From a virus: a stretch of 58,995 bases of DNA. Where the stretch lies: positions 1 through 58,995 of IMG/VR virus record IMGVR_UViG_3300049222_000252; one strand, given 5' to 3'. The position numbers and the translations under genes are program-made. The notes beneath the pieces were generated by a model. That model made no database searches. It was not told the DNA's origin and saw only the letters and a list, made by a program, of their open reading frames with translations. Positions 25,965 to 32,770 of this stretch are shown here, piece after piece; position 1 is the first letter of the stretch; the number at the start of each line of letters is the position of its first letter.

Positions 25965-26787
25965 AATCTCTAATTGTTTTGTATAGTGGATGTCTGTAGC
26001 TACCAGCTTTTGTGCGTTCGAAGTACGTAAATGTAGCAACTTTACCGATATAGTCGTGAATATTTTCTAGTATATAACGACGATCAGAGTAGTTGTAACC
26101 TTTACCGATTGGACAACCGAACTCGTTACCATCATCATCTAACATCAAAAACTTGCCAATGAGACCTGTGAACTTACCTTTACCGGCTTCATAGCCAATA
26201 ATAGTAGCTTCGGTATCACTGAAGTCTTTGAATTTTTGTAAGTTGTAGCTACGTTTTTGCTCATAAGGACCATTTAGTCTTAGTATAGAGCCTTCGTAGC
26301 CTTTATTTAAAAATACTTTATGTACAACTTCAGCGCCGTTGTAACCGTGAACTTCGAGAGTATCAACAGATATAACAGAGTCTGACCACAAGTTTTTACT
26401 TGATAATAGCCAGTTAAGTCTGTCTTCATAACTAGGACCTTCGGCTATCATATCGTATACATGGTATTGTATTAGTTTATGTGCGTTTAGACGATCCTCG
26501 TCAGTTGGTTTTTGTTTTCTGACTAATGATATTATTTGTTCGAAATCGTCTCTTAGATCGTGATTATACAGCTCACCATCAAGTACAGCGTTAGGCTGAT
26601 CTTCAAAGAACTTTTCAAGATCTATCTTGATATGTTGTAAGTTGTGAAACTCTTTGCCGGTACGTGAGTACGCACCGTCTTTTGTAAATATACAGCGCAC
26701 GCCATCGAGCTTAGGTTGTATAAAAACCTTCTCTGAGAAATCAATTTTGTTCTCATTTACTTTGTGCGCTAGCATTGGTTTAATCAT
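25957..26787 (-). CDS. ATP-dependent DNA ligase
   Basis: A 276-residue compact ligase. The adenylation motif KLDG is at residues 26-29 (IQPKLDGVRC), followed by AVLDGELY (motif III), LNKGYEGSILR (motif IV) and SYNLQKFKDF (motif V), then a short OB domain ending near GSYRHPLYKTIRD. It seals nicks during phage replication and recombination. The size fits minimal phage ligases that lack an extra DNA-binding domain. The gene overlaps its upstream neighbour by four bases. Confidence 0.93.
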   Translation of the reverse strand: MIKPMLAHKVNENKIDFSEKVFIQPKLDGVRCIFTKDGAYSRTGKEFHNLQHIKIDLEKFFEDQPNAVLDGELYNHDLRDDFEQIISLVRKQKPTDEDRLNAHKLIQYHVYDMIAEGPSYEDRLNWLLSSKNLWSDSVISVDTLEVHGYNGAEVVHKVFLNKGYEGSILRLNGPYEQKRSYNLQKFKDFSDTEATIIGYEAGKGKFTGLIGKFLMLDDDGNEFGCPIGKGYNYSDRRYILENIHDYIGKVATFTYFERTKAGSYRHPLYKTIRDYE

Positions 26788-27113
26788 AAGTTTTTTAATT
26801 TATTTTCTATATGTTTTATTTTTCCGTTAATTATAGCAGCTTTTTCATACTGCTCTTTCTCTTCGTAAGATGACAATAGGGTCATAAGTCTAGCTAGTTC
26901 TGACAAAAGTACTTCTTCATCTGAAGCATTTTGTTGCATACCAAAGTAAGGTTGTAGACTTACATCAACATCAGCACCTGACTGTTTTACCTGCTCGATA
27001 AACTGCTCATCAAGTTCTTTCTGTCTTTCCATTATTAGTTTGAATACTTTTTCTGCTAATATATCAGCAAAGTCATTCATTTCTTCTTGTGTCATACTAT
27101 TGTTCTTTATCAT
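26784..27113 (-). CDS. Coiled-coil protein of unknown function
   Basis: A 109-residue protein starting MIKNNSMTQEEMNDFADILA at 27113. It is acidic and helical throughout, and its C-terminal EEKEQYEKAAIINGKIKHIE resembles the short UVR-type helical hairpin seen in UvrB and UvrC. It overlaps both neighbours. The function is unknown. Confidence 0.6.
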   Translation of the reverse strand: MIKNNSMTQEEMNDFADILAEKVFKLIMERQKELDEQFIEQVKQSGADVDVSLQPYFGMQQNASDEEVLLSELARLMTLLSSYEEKEQYEKAAIINGKIKHIENKLKNL

Positions 27114-27552
27114 ATTTTTTAAGCGCAGCACCTGGTTTACCTACAAAGATAACTTTTTCTTCACGCGTATCGTATATAGTCATATAAGTCTCGTGACCTT
27201 CTTTAGGTAGTAAAGTGTATATGTAATCAACCCAACCTTCATCGTTATCGATTGGGTGTAAATACAAACCGCCAGGGCGATCTTTAAAGTGTTTTATAAA
27301 CTGAGCCGCGAAACAACCAGGCCCATTTGCATATCTATTAAGCTCTGGATCTCCGATGTATTTTTGAAAAGCTAAACCGTTTCCTATGCTAATACCTTCT
27401 AGCCATTTAGCATATTCTACTGCCATATACGAAGGATAACCATCATATTGCTGATAAATATTCACAAGCGCAAGCTCTGCTCTTTTATGTGCTACATCAT
27501 ACGCCAAACCTTCTTGACGCGGTATAATTCGCGTTAGTGATCTTGTTCCCAT
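27097..27552 (-). CDS. Conserved phage protein (MGTRSLTRII type)
   Basis: A 151-residue protein with start MGTRSLTRIIPRQEG at 27552, a start conserved in a large phage protein family (MGTRSLT..., then YQQYDGYPSYMAVEYAKWLE). The upstream in-frame ATGs lie within another small gene and are less likely. Conserved aromatic and Gly positions suggest an enzyme or ligand-binding fold, but no function is established. It contains VDYIYTLLPKEG and TYMTIYDTREEKVIFVG strands. Confidence 0.7.
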   Translation of the reverse strand: MGTRSLTRIIPRQEGLAYDVAHKRAELALVNIYQQYDGYPSYMAVEYAKWLEGISIGNGLAFQKYIGDPELNRYANGPGCFAAQFIKHFKDRPGGLYLHPIDNDEGWVDYIYTLLPKEGHETYMTIYDTREEKVIFVGKPGAALKKYDKEQ

Positions 27553-27553
27553 A

Positions 27554-27688
27554 TTATTTAAATTTAGCTGCAACTTCACGTATTTCTTCTTTGTCATCGC
27601 TGTCAAGCCCAGGTGTTTGCTGAGCATACATACGTAGTACATAGTGAACAAATGTGCAATCGCTATCTGTTAGTTCAATTGTTTTCAT
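27554..27688 (-). CDS. Small protein upstream of the MGTRSLT gene
   Basis: A 44-residue frame (MKTIELTDSDCTFVHYVLRM) ending two bases before the next start. Its ATGA overlaps the preceding gene. Composition is balanced and helical. Similar short proteins accompany this neighbour in other phages as far as I recall. Unknown function. Confidence 0.55.
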   Translation of the reverse strand: MKTIELTDSDCTFVHYVLRMYAQQTPGLDSDDKEEIREVAAKFK

Positions 27689-27900
27689 AATCCTGATTTT
27701 TTAAGGAAGTAATTGTATACTTCTGGTATGTGTTTTTTGTAGTAAGGTTGCTCTGATGCAACCCAGCTTTTTAACGCTTTTTTATTTGGAAAACTCCAGT
27801 TTTTAGCATTACCGCTGTTTACCATATCAAACGTAGGTTCTATATCGTCAATGAAGTCACCGACTGTCCAACCTTCCCATATGTGTTTATCTCTATTCAT
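27685..27900 (-). CDS. Hypothetical protein
   Basis: A 71-residue protein (MNRDKHIWEGWTVGDFIDDI) with acidic N-terminal and basic C-terminal halves. The middle segment MVNSGNAKNWSFPNKKALKS followed by WVASEQPYYKKHIPEVYNYF is found in assorted phage hypothetical proteins. It overlaps the gene on each side by one to four bases. Confidence 0.6.
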   Translation of the reverse strand: MNRDKHIWEGWTVGDFIDDIEPTFDMVNSGNAKNWSFPNKKALKSWVASEQPYYKKHIPEVYNYFLKKSGL

Positions 27901-28505
27901 TAGTGAAATATTAATCCTATTTTTTTGTTTTTACTAAACCATTTTGTTGCCATCAAATCAATGTTAGAAGCATCCACATAACCGTTAGATAACAGATCGC
28001 TATTAGTAGAAAATATTTTGGTGTGTCTATGTTTTCTTTCATTTATCATATGTTTTTGTTTGCCAGAATCACTAAATATAATATCGTAATTATCTGGTAA
28101 TGAAGTATTTAACATCATATCAACCATATTAGTATATGAATAAAACTTAACACTAGGATTTTGTTTAGCAATTGTTATCCACTTTTGTAGATATGCTTTG
28201 CTGTAGTAATCGCCAGAATCATGTACACGTACATAGTCTGGTTTCTTACGTTTTATTTCAGTGTTCATTGCGTCTACAAATTCGTCTGTCTTGCTTAGCT
28301 CATAGCGCTTTTCGAAAGCAGGTTTTACATTGCTCCAGATATATGCGCCTTTTTTAGCATAACAAAACTTTACACAGTCTTTAGCCATTGGGCATGTTAG
28401 TTTACCACTGGCTGATTTGTACGCAGGTATACCAAAGTTAAAAACTCTAACACCAAGTTCTTTACTTGTTTTCTTTAATTTAGTATTTTGTGTTAGTAAA
28501 TTCAC
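27900..28505 (-). CDS. Phage gp88-like protein
   Basis: A 201-residue protein with the Cys cluster LTCPMAKDCVKFCYAKKG near residue 40, followed by VRVHDSGDYYSKAYLQKWIT and SDSGKQKHMINERKHRH. This order matches the family named after mycobacteriophage gene product 88, whose function is unknown. The Cys spacing resembles metal-cluster sites but is not the CxxxCxxC of radical-SAM enzymes. It is widespread in phages of unrelated hosts. Confidence 0.75.
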   Translation of the reverse strand: MNLLTQNTKLKKTSKELGVRVFNFGIPAYKSASGKLTCPMAKDCVKFCYAKKGAYIWSNVKPAFEKRYELSKTDEFVDAMNTEIKRKKPDYVRVHDSGDYYSKAYLQKWITIAKQNPSVKFYSYTNMVDMMLNTSLPDNYDIIFSDSGKQKHMINERKHRHTKIFSTNSDLLSNGYVDASNIDLMATKWFSKNKKIGLIFH

Positions 28506-28699
28506 AAGTTATTATCTAGTATATTAGTAATTTTATCTTCCATATCTACTATATCTTTAGCAAGCTCAAGTATAGTATCGAGACCTCTTAACTCTTCTTT
28601 GCTAAGGTCTACGTCTACATTTGTGTCGAATAGTGTATCGACTACATCTTGCATATCAATCGAGGTATTTTGATACCTGCAATAGCTCATATTTGGCAT
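28502..28699 (-). CDS. Small acidic phage protein (MSYCRYQNT type)
   Basis: A 65-residue acidic protein with the conserved opening MSYCRYQNTSIDMQDVVDTL. Close relatives of this short protein are common in phage early regions. An internal ATG (MSYCRY) three codons on could be the true start. Acidic helices suggest protein binding; the role is unknown. Confidence 0.65.
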   Translation of the reverse strand: MPNMSYCRYQNTSIDMQDVVDTLFDTNVDVDLSKEELRGLDTILELAKDIVDMEDKITNILDNNL

Positions 28700-28720
28700 A
28701 ATTTATAATTTAAAGTTAGA

Positions 28721-28810
28721 AGGCGTGGCAGGAATCGAACCTGCCTAACATAGTGTAGGTTGCTCTTATTTGCATTTATCCTCAAACACACTACTGACCA
28801 TTTCACGCCT
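28721..28810 (-). ncRNA. tRNA-like element 1 (T arm and acceptor, no canonical D stem or anticodon arm)
   Basis: On the minus strand, AGGCGTG pairs with CACGCCT to make a 7-bp acceptor stem. GCAGG-TTCGATT-CCTGC is a perfect T arm. Between acceptor and the next helix lies AAATGGTCAG, a D-loop-like stretch with GG but no D stem. TAGTGT pairs with ACACTA (28751-28756 with 28788-28793) around a 31-nt loop in place of a 7-nt anticodon loop. No CCA is encoded. The plan resembles the tRNA-like domain of tmRNA without the message part. It fills the gap between two small genes. Confidence 0.7.
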
Positions 28811-28818
28811 GGTCCACA

Positions 28819-29085
28819 CTAATCTAATAGTGTCATGTAAGCTGACGGGTTTGCTACTCGAAACCAGTCTAAACCTTTGCGGTGATCGTTCATAATCTTT
28901 TGAGATCTGTAACCTGTGCTCTCTAGTATCATGGTTGCACCCATAATAAAGTCATACATACTAAGCTCATTTGCATTTAACTCTGCAGGTTCGCCTGTAA
29001 ATATGTTTTCTACTGTACCACCTTCTGGATATACATCTCCATTAAACCATTTCGGTAGTGGCTTCATCTGCGTTTTCGTACTCAT
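28819..29085 (-). CDS. Conserved small phage protein
   Basis: An 88-residue protein, MSTKTQMKPLPKWFNGDVYP then EGGTVENIFTGEPAELNANE, ending LDWFRVANPSAYMTLLD. This pattern recurs in many marine phage genomes, usually annotated as hypothetical. It is the first gene upstream of tRNA-like element 1 and overlaps the preceding gene by 44 bases. Confidence 0.7.
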   Translation of the reverse strand: MSTKTQMKPLPKWFNGDVYPEGGTVENIFTGEPAELNANELSMYDFIMGATMILESTGYRSQKIMNDHRKGLDWFRVANPSAYMTLLD

Positions 29086-29506
29086 ATCCTTGTTCTATTA
29101 GTTCGTTTTCTATTTTTTCTTTAATATCGTTTACCATATTTCTATAGGACTCTTCAACAGCGTCTATAAATGGGTGCCAATCTAAGTCGTCGATATACAT
29201 ATTGTAGCCTTCTTGTATTGCTTCTGCAATTTCATCTGACAAATCATTTTCATAGTAGTGTATATCTTCACCAACACAAATGCTGTCAGTGTTGTTAGTA
29301 GCAATAAACACTTCATAACCGTCTGCAGTTGTTTCAGAGTAGCAATAAAAATCAAAGTGTTTGTTAGTCCATTGGTCTGAAACTTCGCAGTCATAATGCT
29401 TTTCAAGCAAGTTCCAAGCTTTAGTTTCGTCCATATCGTGGTACTCTAAGTACCCTTTAGCCTCTAACTTATCAGTTATCAGCTTATCTGTTATTATTTT
29501 TGCCAT
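29042..29506 (-). CDS. Acidic hypothetical protein
   Basis: A 154-residue, strongly acidic protein (MAKIITDKLITDKLEAKGYL; later DIHYYENDLSDEIAEAIQEG). It has no Cys-based motif or membrane segment. The acidity could suit DNA mimicry or host protein binding, but that is only a guess from charge. Confidence 0.6.
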   Translation of the reverse strand: MAKIITDKLITDKLEAKGYLEYHDMDETKAWNLLEKHYDCEVSDQWTNKHFDFYCYSETTADGYEVFIATNNTDSICVGEDIHYYENDLSDEIAEAIQEGYNMYIDDLDWHPFIDAVEESYRNMVNDIKEKIENELIEQGYEYENADEATTEMV

Positions 29507-29841
29507 TGTTTATTGTAGTAGTTTTTAAGTATATAATTGAATATAAAGTCAATACGGTTTTTTTCACCATATATCATCATACGTTTTCTGTTTGTCCAAG
29601 ATTTAAGCTCACCATACGTGCTTACAAACTTGTAAGGTACTTCGTAAGTTGGATTTATTTGATATCTTGCGTGGCAGTTTCTGTCAATCCTTACATAACC
29701 TGATTGATAAGAGGCTATTGTCACCTGCTTACCTCTTACCCTGTAAGGTAAAGCAAACTCTCTAGTGCCATTATTTCGCTGTTTAGGCGTCGTAATTTCC
29801 TCTACTCCCAAGTATTTCATCAGCGTAGTCGTATTTTCCAT
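29494..29841 (-). CDS. Basic hypothetical protein
   Basis: A 115-residue basic protein with a beta-rich middle (EFALPYRVRGKQVTIASYQS, then GYVRIDRNCHARYQINP). The start could also be the internal ATG at 29820 (MKYLGVEEI), which would shorten the overlap with the upstream gene. Not recognised. Confidence 0.55.
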   Translation of the reverse strand: MENTTTLMKYLGVEEITTPKQRNNGTREFALPYRVRGKQVTIASYQSGYVRIDRNCHARYQINPTYEVPYKFVSTYGELKSWTNRKRMMIYGEKNRIDFIFNYILKNYYNKQWQK

Positions 29842-30046
29842 AGTCTAATTCTATTAGTTTAAATATATAATTCCAAGTTTCTAGCTCACGCTTTGATGCG
29901 TCGAGACATAATTCTAGCTCATGAAGCGTTACAGCGCCTGTATTTTTGCGCTCAATATCATATTCTAACTTTCTAATCTCAATTTGTTTTGCATTGATTT
30001 TAGAAAAAGCTTTATCATGTGCTTTTAATTTAATTACTTCCTTCAT
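29783..30046 (-). CDS. Helical hypothetical protein
   Basis: An 87-residue protein starting MKEVIKLKAHDKAFSKINAK at 30046, a long charged helix (QIEIRKLEYDIERK) followed by a short acidic tail. The longer in-frame start at 30067 lies deeper in the upstream gene. No family is recognised. Confidence 0.5.
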   Translation of the reverse strand: MKEVIKLKAHDKAFSKINAKQIEIRKLEYDIERKNTGAVTLHELELCLDASKRELETWNYIFKLIELDYGKYDYADEILGSRGNYDA

Positions 30047-30284
30047 AGTTGTCAAAGATTTCGTCACCCCAAATGATTGAGATAGCTGATTGGTCTACAT
30101 AGCTCGTGTCAGAGAACATATGAACTCTTCTCATATCATCGATAGTTAGATCACCAATGAAGTATGTACTTTCAAGTTTGGCAATTACTTGCCTAACAGA
30201 TGAGCTGTATTTGCCTTCGTTTTCTTTGAGCTTAGCTCTAACTCTAGGCTTTAGCCTATTGTAAAGTGTAGGTATTTTAGTCAT
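30030..30284 (-). CDS. Small hypothetical protein downstream of tRNA-like element 2
   Basis: An 84-residue protein (MTKIPTLYNRLKPRVRAKLK) with a basic N-terminus and an acidic C-terminus. The segment VRQVIAKLESTYFIGDLTID followed by DMRRVHMFSD is unassigned. Translation starts 18 bases downstream of the tRNA-like element, so RNA processing there could expose this start. Confidence 0.6.
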   Translation of the reverse strand: MTKIPTLYNRLKPRVRAKLKENEGKYSSSVRQVIAKLESTYFIGDLTIDDMRRVHMFSDTSYVDQSAISIIWGDEIFDNYEGSN

Positions 30285-30301
30285 ATTTATTTAATTTTAG
30301 T

Positions 30302-30387
30302 GGACGTGGCAGGAATCGAACCTGCGTTTGAAGCATTTGGACTCGGTAACCCGTTATTTATTCGCTTCATCTAACCATTTCACGCCC
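30302..30387 (-). ncRNA. tRNA-like element 2
   Basis: Minus-strand GGGCGTG pairs with CACGTCC (seven pairs, one G-U). GCAGG-TTCGATT-CCTGC is a perfect T arm. AAATGGTTAGA replaces the D arm. TGAAGC pairs with GCTTCA (30329-30334 with 30364-30369) around a 29-nt loop holding a small CGG/CCG hairpin. The design equals element 1 although most loop bases differ, which speaks for selection on structure. No anticodon can be placed with confidence. Confidence 0.7.
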
Positions 30388-30390
30388 ATA

Positions 30391-30554
30391 AGGCAGCAGT
30401 TGCGGACTGGTAGTTAACTAGTATTGTCATTTATCCGCTCTTTCTGTTTTATTGAAGGTATGACTGAGACGCTCTAAGGAATACTCGTTCGATGAGTCTT
30501 ACACTCCGTTTCGTCTTAACCCTTTCAACTAACGTGACCAGTATGCCGCCGCCT
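30391..30554 (-). ncRNA. Folded non-coding RNA directly upstream of tRNA-like element 2
   Basis: The 160 bases between two genes fold on the minus strand into nested helices. An outer helix pairs AGGCGGCGG (30554-30546) with CTGCTGCCT (30399-30391), including two G-U pairs. TTGAA-A-GG pairs with CCTTCAA, AGACG with CGTCT, GGAGT with ATTCC and ACTC with GAGT. A second branch pairs GCGGA with TCCGC. G-U pairs occur mostly in the minus-strand sense, as expected for transcription in that direction. No frame of useful length is present. Function unknown; hand-folded only. Confidence 0.55.
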
Positions 30555-30741
30555 ATTTACGTCGCCAAGACCTGTGTACACTTGCAGACACTTCTTGGCT
30601 GACGATTTGAATTGTATTGCCTGTTTTGTGCTCAATGATAGGTATATAGCTGTAAGTTTTAGCTGTTGAACAATCAACACAAGTGTTATATCCTAGTTTT
30701 TGTCGCACTGGGTGCACATCATTTCCGCATCTACAATACAT
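30553..30741 (-). CDS. Small zinc-ribbon protein
   Basis: A 62-residue protein with MYCRCGNDVHPVRQKLGYNT and CVDCSTAKTYSY: two Cys pairs (CRC and CVDC) that could bind zinc. The C-terminus is basic (HRSWRRK). An early promoter-like motif ends 12 bases before its start, so the transcript may be almost leaderless. It precedes the folded RNA. Confidence 0.6.
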   Translation of the reverse strand: MYCRCGNDVHPVRQKLGYNTCVDCSTAKTYSYIPIIEHKTGNTIQIVSQEVSASVHRSWRRK

Positions 30742-30753
30742 AATTTGTTTATT

Positions 30754-30793
30754 TTATATTATTATCCAACGGTGTTCGTATTTTGTTTGTAAA
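30754..30793 (-). promoter_or_regulatory. Early promoter-like motif, copy a
   Basis: On the minus strand: TTTACAAACAAAATAC, nine variable bases, TGGATAATAATATAA. It is one of five copies with identical spacing. It begins inside the last codons of the upstream gene and ends 12 bases before the start at 30741. Confidence 0.7.
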
Positions 30794-30965
30794 GGATTTC
30801 AATAGTTTTACTAACCACTGCTTCCAATGCATCATAATAATCATCACCACTTAATTTATCTAGCGATGTACCATCAATAGCCCACTCTGCGTTTTGCATT
30901 AGTGTTTCTTTAGCTGTTGTAGCCATAAAATCTGCTACTTGCTCTATTTCTTTCATCTTACCCAT
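30762..30965 (-). CDS. Small helical protein
   Basis: A 67-residue acidic helical protein, start MGKMKEIEQVADFMATTAKE at 30965. The longer frame overlaps the neighbour. Its last codons (LYKQNTNTVG) are encoded by promoter motif a, a double use of the DNA. Function unknown. Confidence 0.55.
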   Translation of the reverse strand: MGKMKEIEQVADFMATTAKETLMQNAEWAIDGTSLDKLSGDDYYDALEAVVSKTIEILYKQNTNTVG

Positions 30966-30966
30966 A

Positions 30967-31158
30967 TTAAAAGTAGTATATTTCGTTATCAGCATGAGAC
31001 ATCCAGTTCACTTCGTCTAGTCTATAACCTTCAGAGGTAATAAACTCTTCAAAGTCTTCAGTTTGAAATGAAGATAACTGCTCATCGTTGAAGTGATCTT
31101 GCAAGTCATACTGGTCGACAGTGCCATTAGCGTAGTCTAGTATTGTTAAATAGTGCAT
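30967..31158 (-). CDS. Small acidic protein
   Basis: A 63-residue acidic protein starting MHYLTILDYANGTVDQYDLQ at 31158 after an A-rich leader; the longer form from 31212 would overlap the upstream gene by 67 bases. The mix of Asp, Glu and aromatic residues is typical of host-directed early phage peptides, but the role is unknown. Confidence 0.55.
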   Translation of the reverse strand: MHYLTILDYANGTVDQYDLQDHFNDEQLSSFQTEDFEEFITSEGYRLDEVNWMSHADNEIYYF

Positions 31159-31388
31159 TTTTTTATTTGTTTTAGTTGTTCGACTGAATATTGTTTGCTC
31201 GTCTCGCGCCACATACGGTGGTGAGTGAACTTACGAGCTTTAGCAAAACTCGATTTCTGACTGTGTTTAATACGAGTGTATTCTTTGTCAGTTAGTCCAC
31301 TGCACCTGCCTTCGTGGGCAAACTTGCGTCTATGCTCCGCAGCTCGCTGTTTTCTCATGAACGAAGAGTATTCGCATAGCTCTTTCAT
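31146..31388 (-). CDS. Small basic protein
   Basis: An 80-residue basic protein beginning MKELCEYSSFMRKQRAAEHR at 31388. It is Arg/Lys/His-rich (RKFAHEGRCSGLTDKEYTRI, then KHSQKSSFAKARKFTHHRMW). It could bind nucleic acid; no fold is recognised. An upstream ATG at 31403 is possible. Confidence 0.55.
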   Translation of the reverse strand: MKELCEYSSFMRKQRAAEHRRKFAHEGRCSGLTDKEYTRIKHSQKSSFAKARKFTHHRMWRETSKQYSVEQLKQIKKCTI

Positions 31389-31393
31389 AGTTG

Positions 31394-31597
31394 TTACGCC
31401 CATGGGTTGTCTGATTTAGGTACATAGGTTAGACCTTTGTAGTTGAACCATTGATATATACCTTCTTGGATATCGCCATTACCGGTTAGTCTTTGTTTAA
31501 AGCCAAATGATGGAGGTAGATTACCTACACTGTAAGGTTTATAAATTTCGCCGTTAAGCTTGATTGTCTTATCAGATAAGAATTTGATTGATTGCAT
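31394..31597 (-). CDS. Small hypothetical protein behind promoter motif b
   Basis: A 67-residue protein (MQSIKFLSDKTIKLNGEIYK) with beta-type sequence. Its ATG lies 13 bases after promoter motif b. Like three other genes in this region it begins with ATGCAA (Met-Gln) after AACT. Function unknown. Confidence 0.6.
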   Translation of the reverse strand: MQSIKFLSDKTIKLNGEIYKPYSVGNLPPSFGFKQRLTGNGDIQEGIYQWFNYKGLTYVPKSDNPWA

Positions 31598-31610
31598 AGT
31601 TTGTAATTGT

Positions 31611-31649
31611 TTATTATATTATCCAGTAAGTGTCGTATTTTATTTGTAA
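31611..31649 (-). promoter_or_regulatory. Early promoter-like motif, copy b
   Basis: Minus strand: TTACAAATAAAATAC, nine bases, TGGATAATATAATAA. It overlaps the final codons (YYK-stop) of the gene at 31640-31783 and ends 13 bases before the start at 31597. Confidence 0.7.
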
Positions 31650-31783
31650 TAATTTTGCTGCCATTGTGGAATACCTGAGTTATAGCGCTCATAATACTCA
31701 CGCTCAAACGCTTCTATTTGAGCTCTAGTTAGCTTTGCAAAAGTTAATCTAGTTCGTCTTCTTGTAGATTTGCTTCTATCCAT
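31640..31783 (-). CDS. Small basic protein
   Basis: A 47-residue frame from ATG 31783 (MDRSKSTRRRTRLTFAKLTR), with an Arg-rich start and a helical, aromatic end (FEREYYERYNSGIPQWQQNY). It overlaps the upstream gene by 40 bases in another frame and its stop lies inside promoter motif b, as for the genes at motifs a and c. Confidence 0.5.
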   Translation of the reverse strand: MDRSKSTRRRTRLTFAKLTRAQIEAFEREYYERYNSGIPQWQQNYYK

Positions 31784-31983
31784 TCGTTTTCTTCTTTTAG
31801 TACTTTATATTCTATTTTAACTATCAAGTCATTAAATAAATCTTGAGTAGTTTCACCGTCTTCTAAGTCACATTCATGAGTTACAAAGCTTAGTACTCTC
31901 TGTGATACGTGAGCCCAACCGTTTAAGTCGTATAGCTCAGCGAAGTAGTCTATTGTTTCTTCGTTCCAAGTAAATTCTTTCAT
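31744..31983 (-). CDS. Acidic hypothetical protein
   Basis: A 79-residue acidic protein starting MKEFTWNEETIDYFAELYDL at 31983, with an ATGA overlap to the gene before it. It contains NGWAHVSQRVLSFVTHECDL and an acidic C-terminus. Not recognised. Confidence 0.6.
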   Translation of the reverse strand: MKEFTWNEETIDYFAELYDLNGWAHVSQRVLSFVTHECDLEDGETTQDLFNDLIVKIEYKVLKEENEWIEANLQEDELD

Positions 31984-32177
31984 ATTGTTTCTTTGTTTAT
32001 AGCTTCGAGCATTTGCTCTAACACCCATTTAATTTCTTTTATACTATTACCGCCTACTGTAGCTCCTTTAGATGTATATCCATTGATTTTACCATCTTCA
32101 CTGTAATATACTTCGTGTATTTGATAGAAATCATCTTCACCATCTTTAGTTTTAATTACTCTGTAGTTCCAACTCAT
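31980..32177 (-). CDS. Conserved small phage protein (MSWNYRVIK type)
   Basis: A 65-residue protein starting MSWNYRVIKTKDGEDDFYQI at 32177, followed by HEVYYSEDGKINGYTS. This beta-hairpin-rich start is common among short proteins of phages and bacteria with unknown role. The stop of the preceding gene is two bases upstream. Confidence 0.65.
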   Translation of the reverse strand: MSWNYRVIKTKDGEDDFYQIHEVYYSEDGKINGYTSKGATVGGNSIKEIKWVLEQMLEAINKETI

Positions 32178-32178
32178 A

Positions 32179-32436
32179 TTAGTCGCCTTGATATCTAGTT
32201 GTGTCTGCATAATAAGCAGCAGCACTTGCAGTAGATAGCTCGCGACGGTATTCGTATAGCGCTCGGTTATCTAAGTAGTCATCGATTCTATGAATCATAT
32301 CTTGTTCTAGTTCTGTAGAGAACGATTGAATATGGTATGGGTGGAAGTTAAAATACTCGCATGAGTAACCACTTGCTTTGTTACCTTTATAGGTAGTCCA
32401 CTCGTGATATTCGTAAGGTATATTCCTGTGTTGCAT
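32179..32436 (-). CDS. Small hypothetical protein behind promoter motif c
   Basis: An 85-residue Tyr/His-rich protein (MQHRNIPYEYHEWTTYKGNK, then FNFHPYHIQSFSTELEQDMI). It starts 13 bases after promoter motif c, again with ATGCAA. Not recognised. Confidence 0.6.
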   Translation of the reverse strand: MQHRNIPYEYHEWTTYKGNKASGYSCEYFNFHPYHIQSFSTELEQDMIHRIDDYLDNRALYEYRRELSTASAAAYYADTTRYQGD

Positions 32437-32449
32437 AGTATTATTATTT

Positions 32450-32488
32450 TATATTATTATCCAGTTAGTTTCGTATTTTATTTGTAAA
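32450..32488 (-). promoter_or_regulatory. Early promoter-like motif, copy c
   Basis: Minus strand: TTTACAAATAAAATAC, nine bases, TGGATAATAATATAA. It overlaps the stop of the small membrane protein gene upstream and ends 13 bases before the start at 32436. Confidence 0.7.
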
Positions 32489-32624
32489 TACCAAAGTCTG
32501 CATCGAGCTTTCCGGTAATAAGACCGAAGATTAAGAAACCAATTCCTGATATTACCATTGTAGTTAAACCAATTGCAGTTGCATAAGTGATAGCCATGAT
32601 AGCTTTGTGAGTAAACTTTCTCAT
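32478..32624 (-). CDS. Small two-helix membrane protein
   Basis: A 48-residue frame (MRKFTHKAIMAITYATAIGL) with hydrophobic stretches IMAITYATAIGLTTMVISGI and GFLIFGLITG, then a short polar tail. Its ATG overlaps the stop of the preceding gene (ATGA). An early membrane peptide of this kind could alter the host envelope or exclude other phages; that is only a possibility. Confidence 0.6.
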   Translation of the reverse strand: MRKFTHKAIMAITYATAIGLTTMVISGIGFLIFGLITGKLDADFGIYK

Positions 32625-32755
32625 TTGTTAGTTGATTTATAGTAGTTAATTCTTTCTAATATTTCTTGTCTTTCTATAAGACCTTCCATTTGTTGTAGTA
32701 TGTCGCTTGACATATCTATCTGTTTCCCGTTAGGGCAAGTTAGTATATATTGCAT
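32621..32755 (-). CDS. Small protein after tRNA-like element 3
   Basis: A 44-residue protein, MQYILTCPNGKQIDMSSDIL then QQMEGLIERQEILERINYYK. The upstream in-frame ATG would lie within tRNA-like element 3, so 32755 is preferred; it shows the local AACTATGCAA context. A beta-hairpin with one Cys is followed by a helix. Unknown. Confidence 0.55.
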   Translation of the reverse strand: MQYILTCPNGKQIDMSSDILQQMEGLIERQEILERINYYKSTNK

Positions 32756-32770
32756 AGTTATTATTTTAGA

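Noticed and set aside
28721-30387. Elements 1 and 2 as ordinary tRNA genes with long variable arms.
   Set aside because: No D stem and no 5+7+5 anticodon arm could be built by hand in either element; the single helix closes on a loop of about 30 bases.
31525-31707. A 60-residue minus-strand frame.
   Set aside because: It crosses promoter motif b and two better supported small genes, and its composition looks random.
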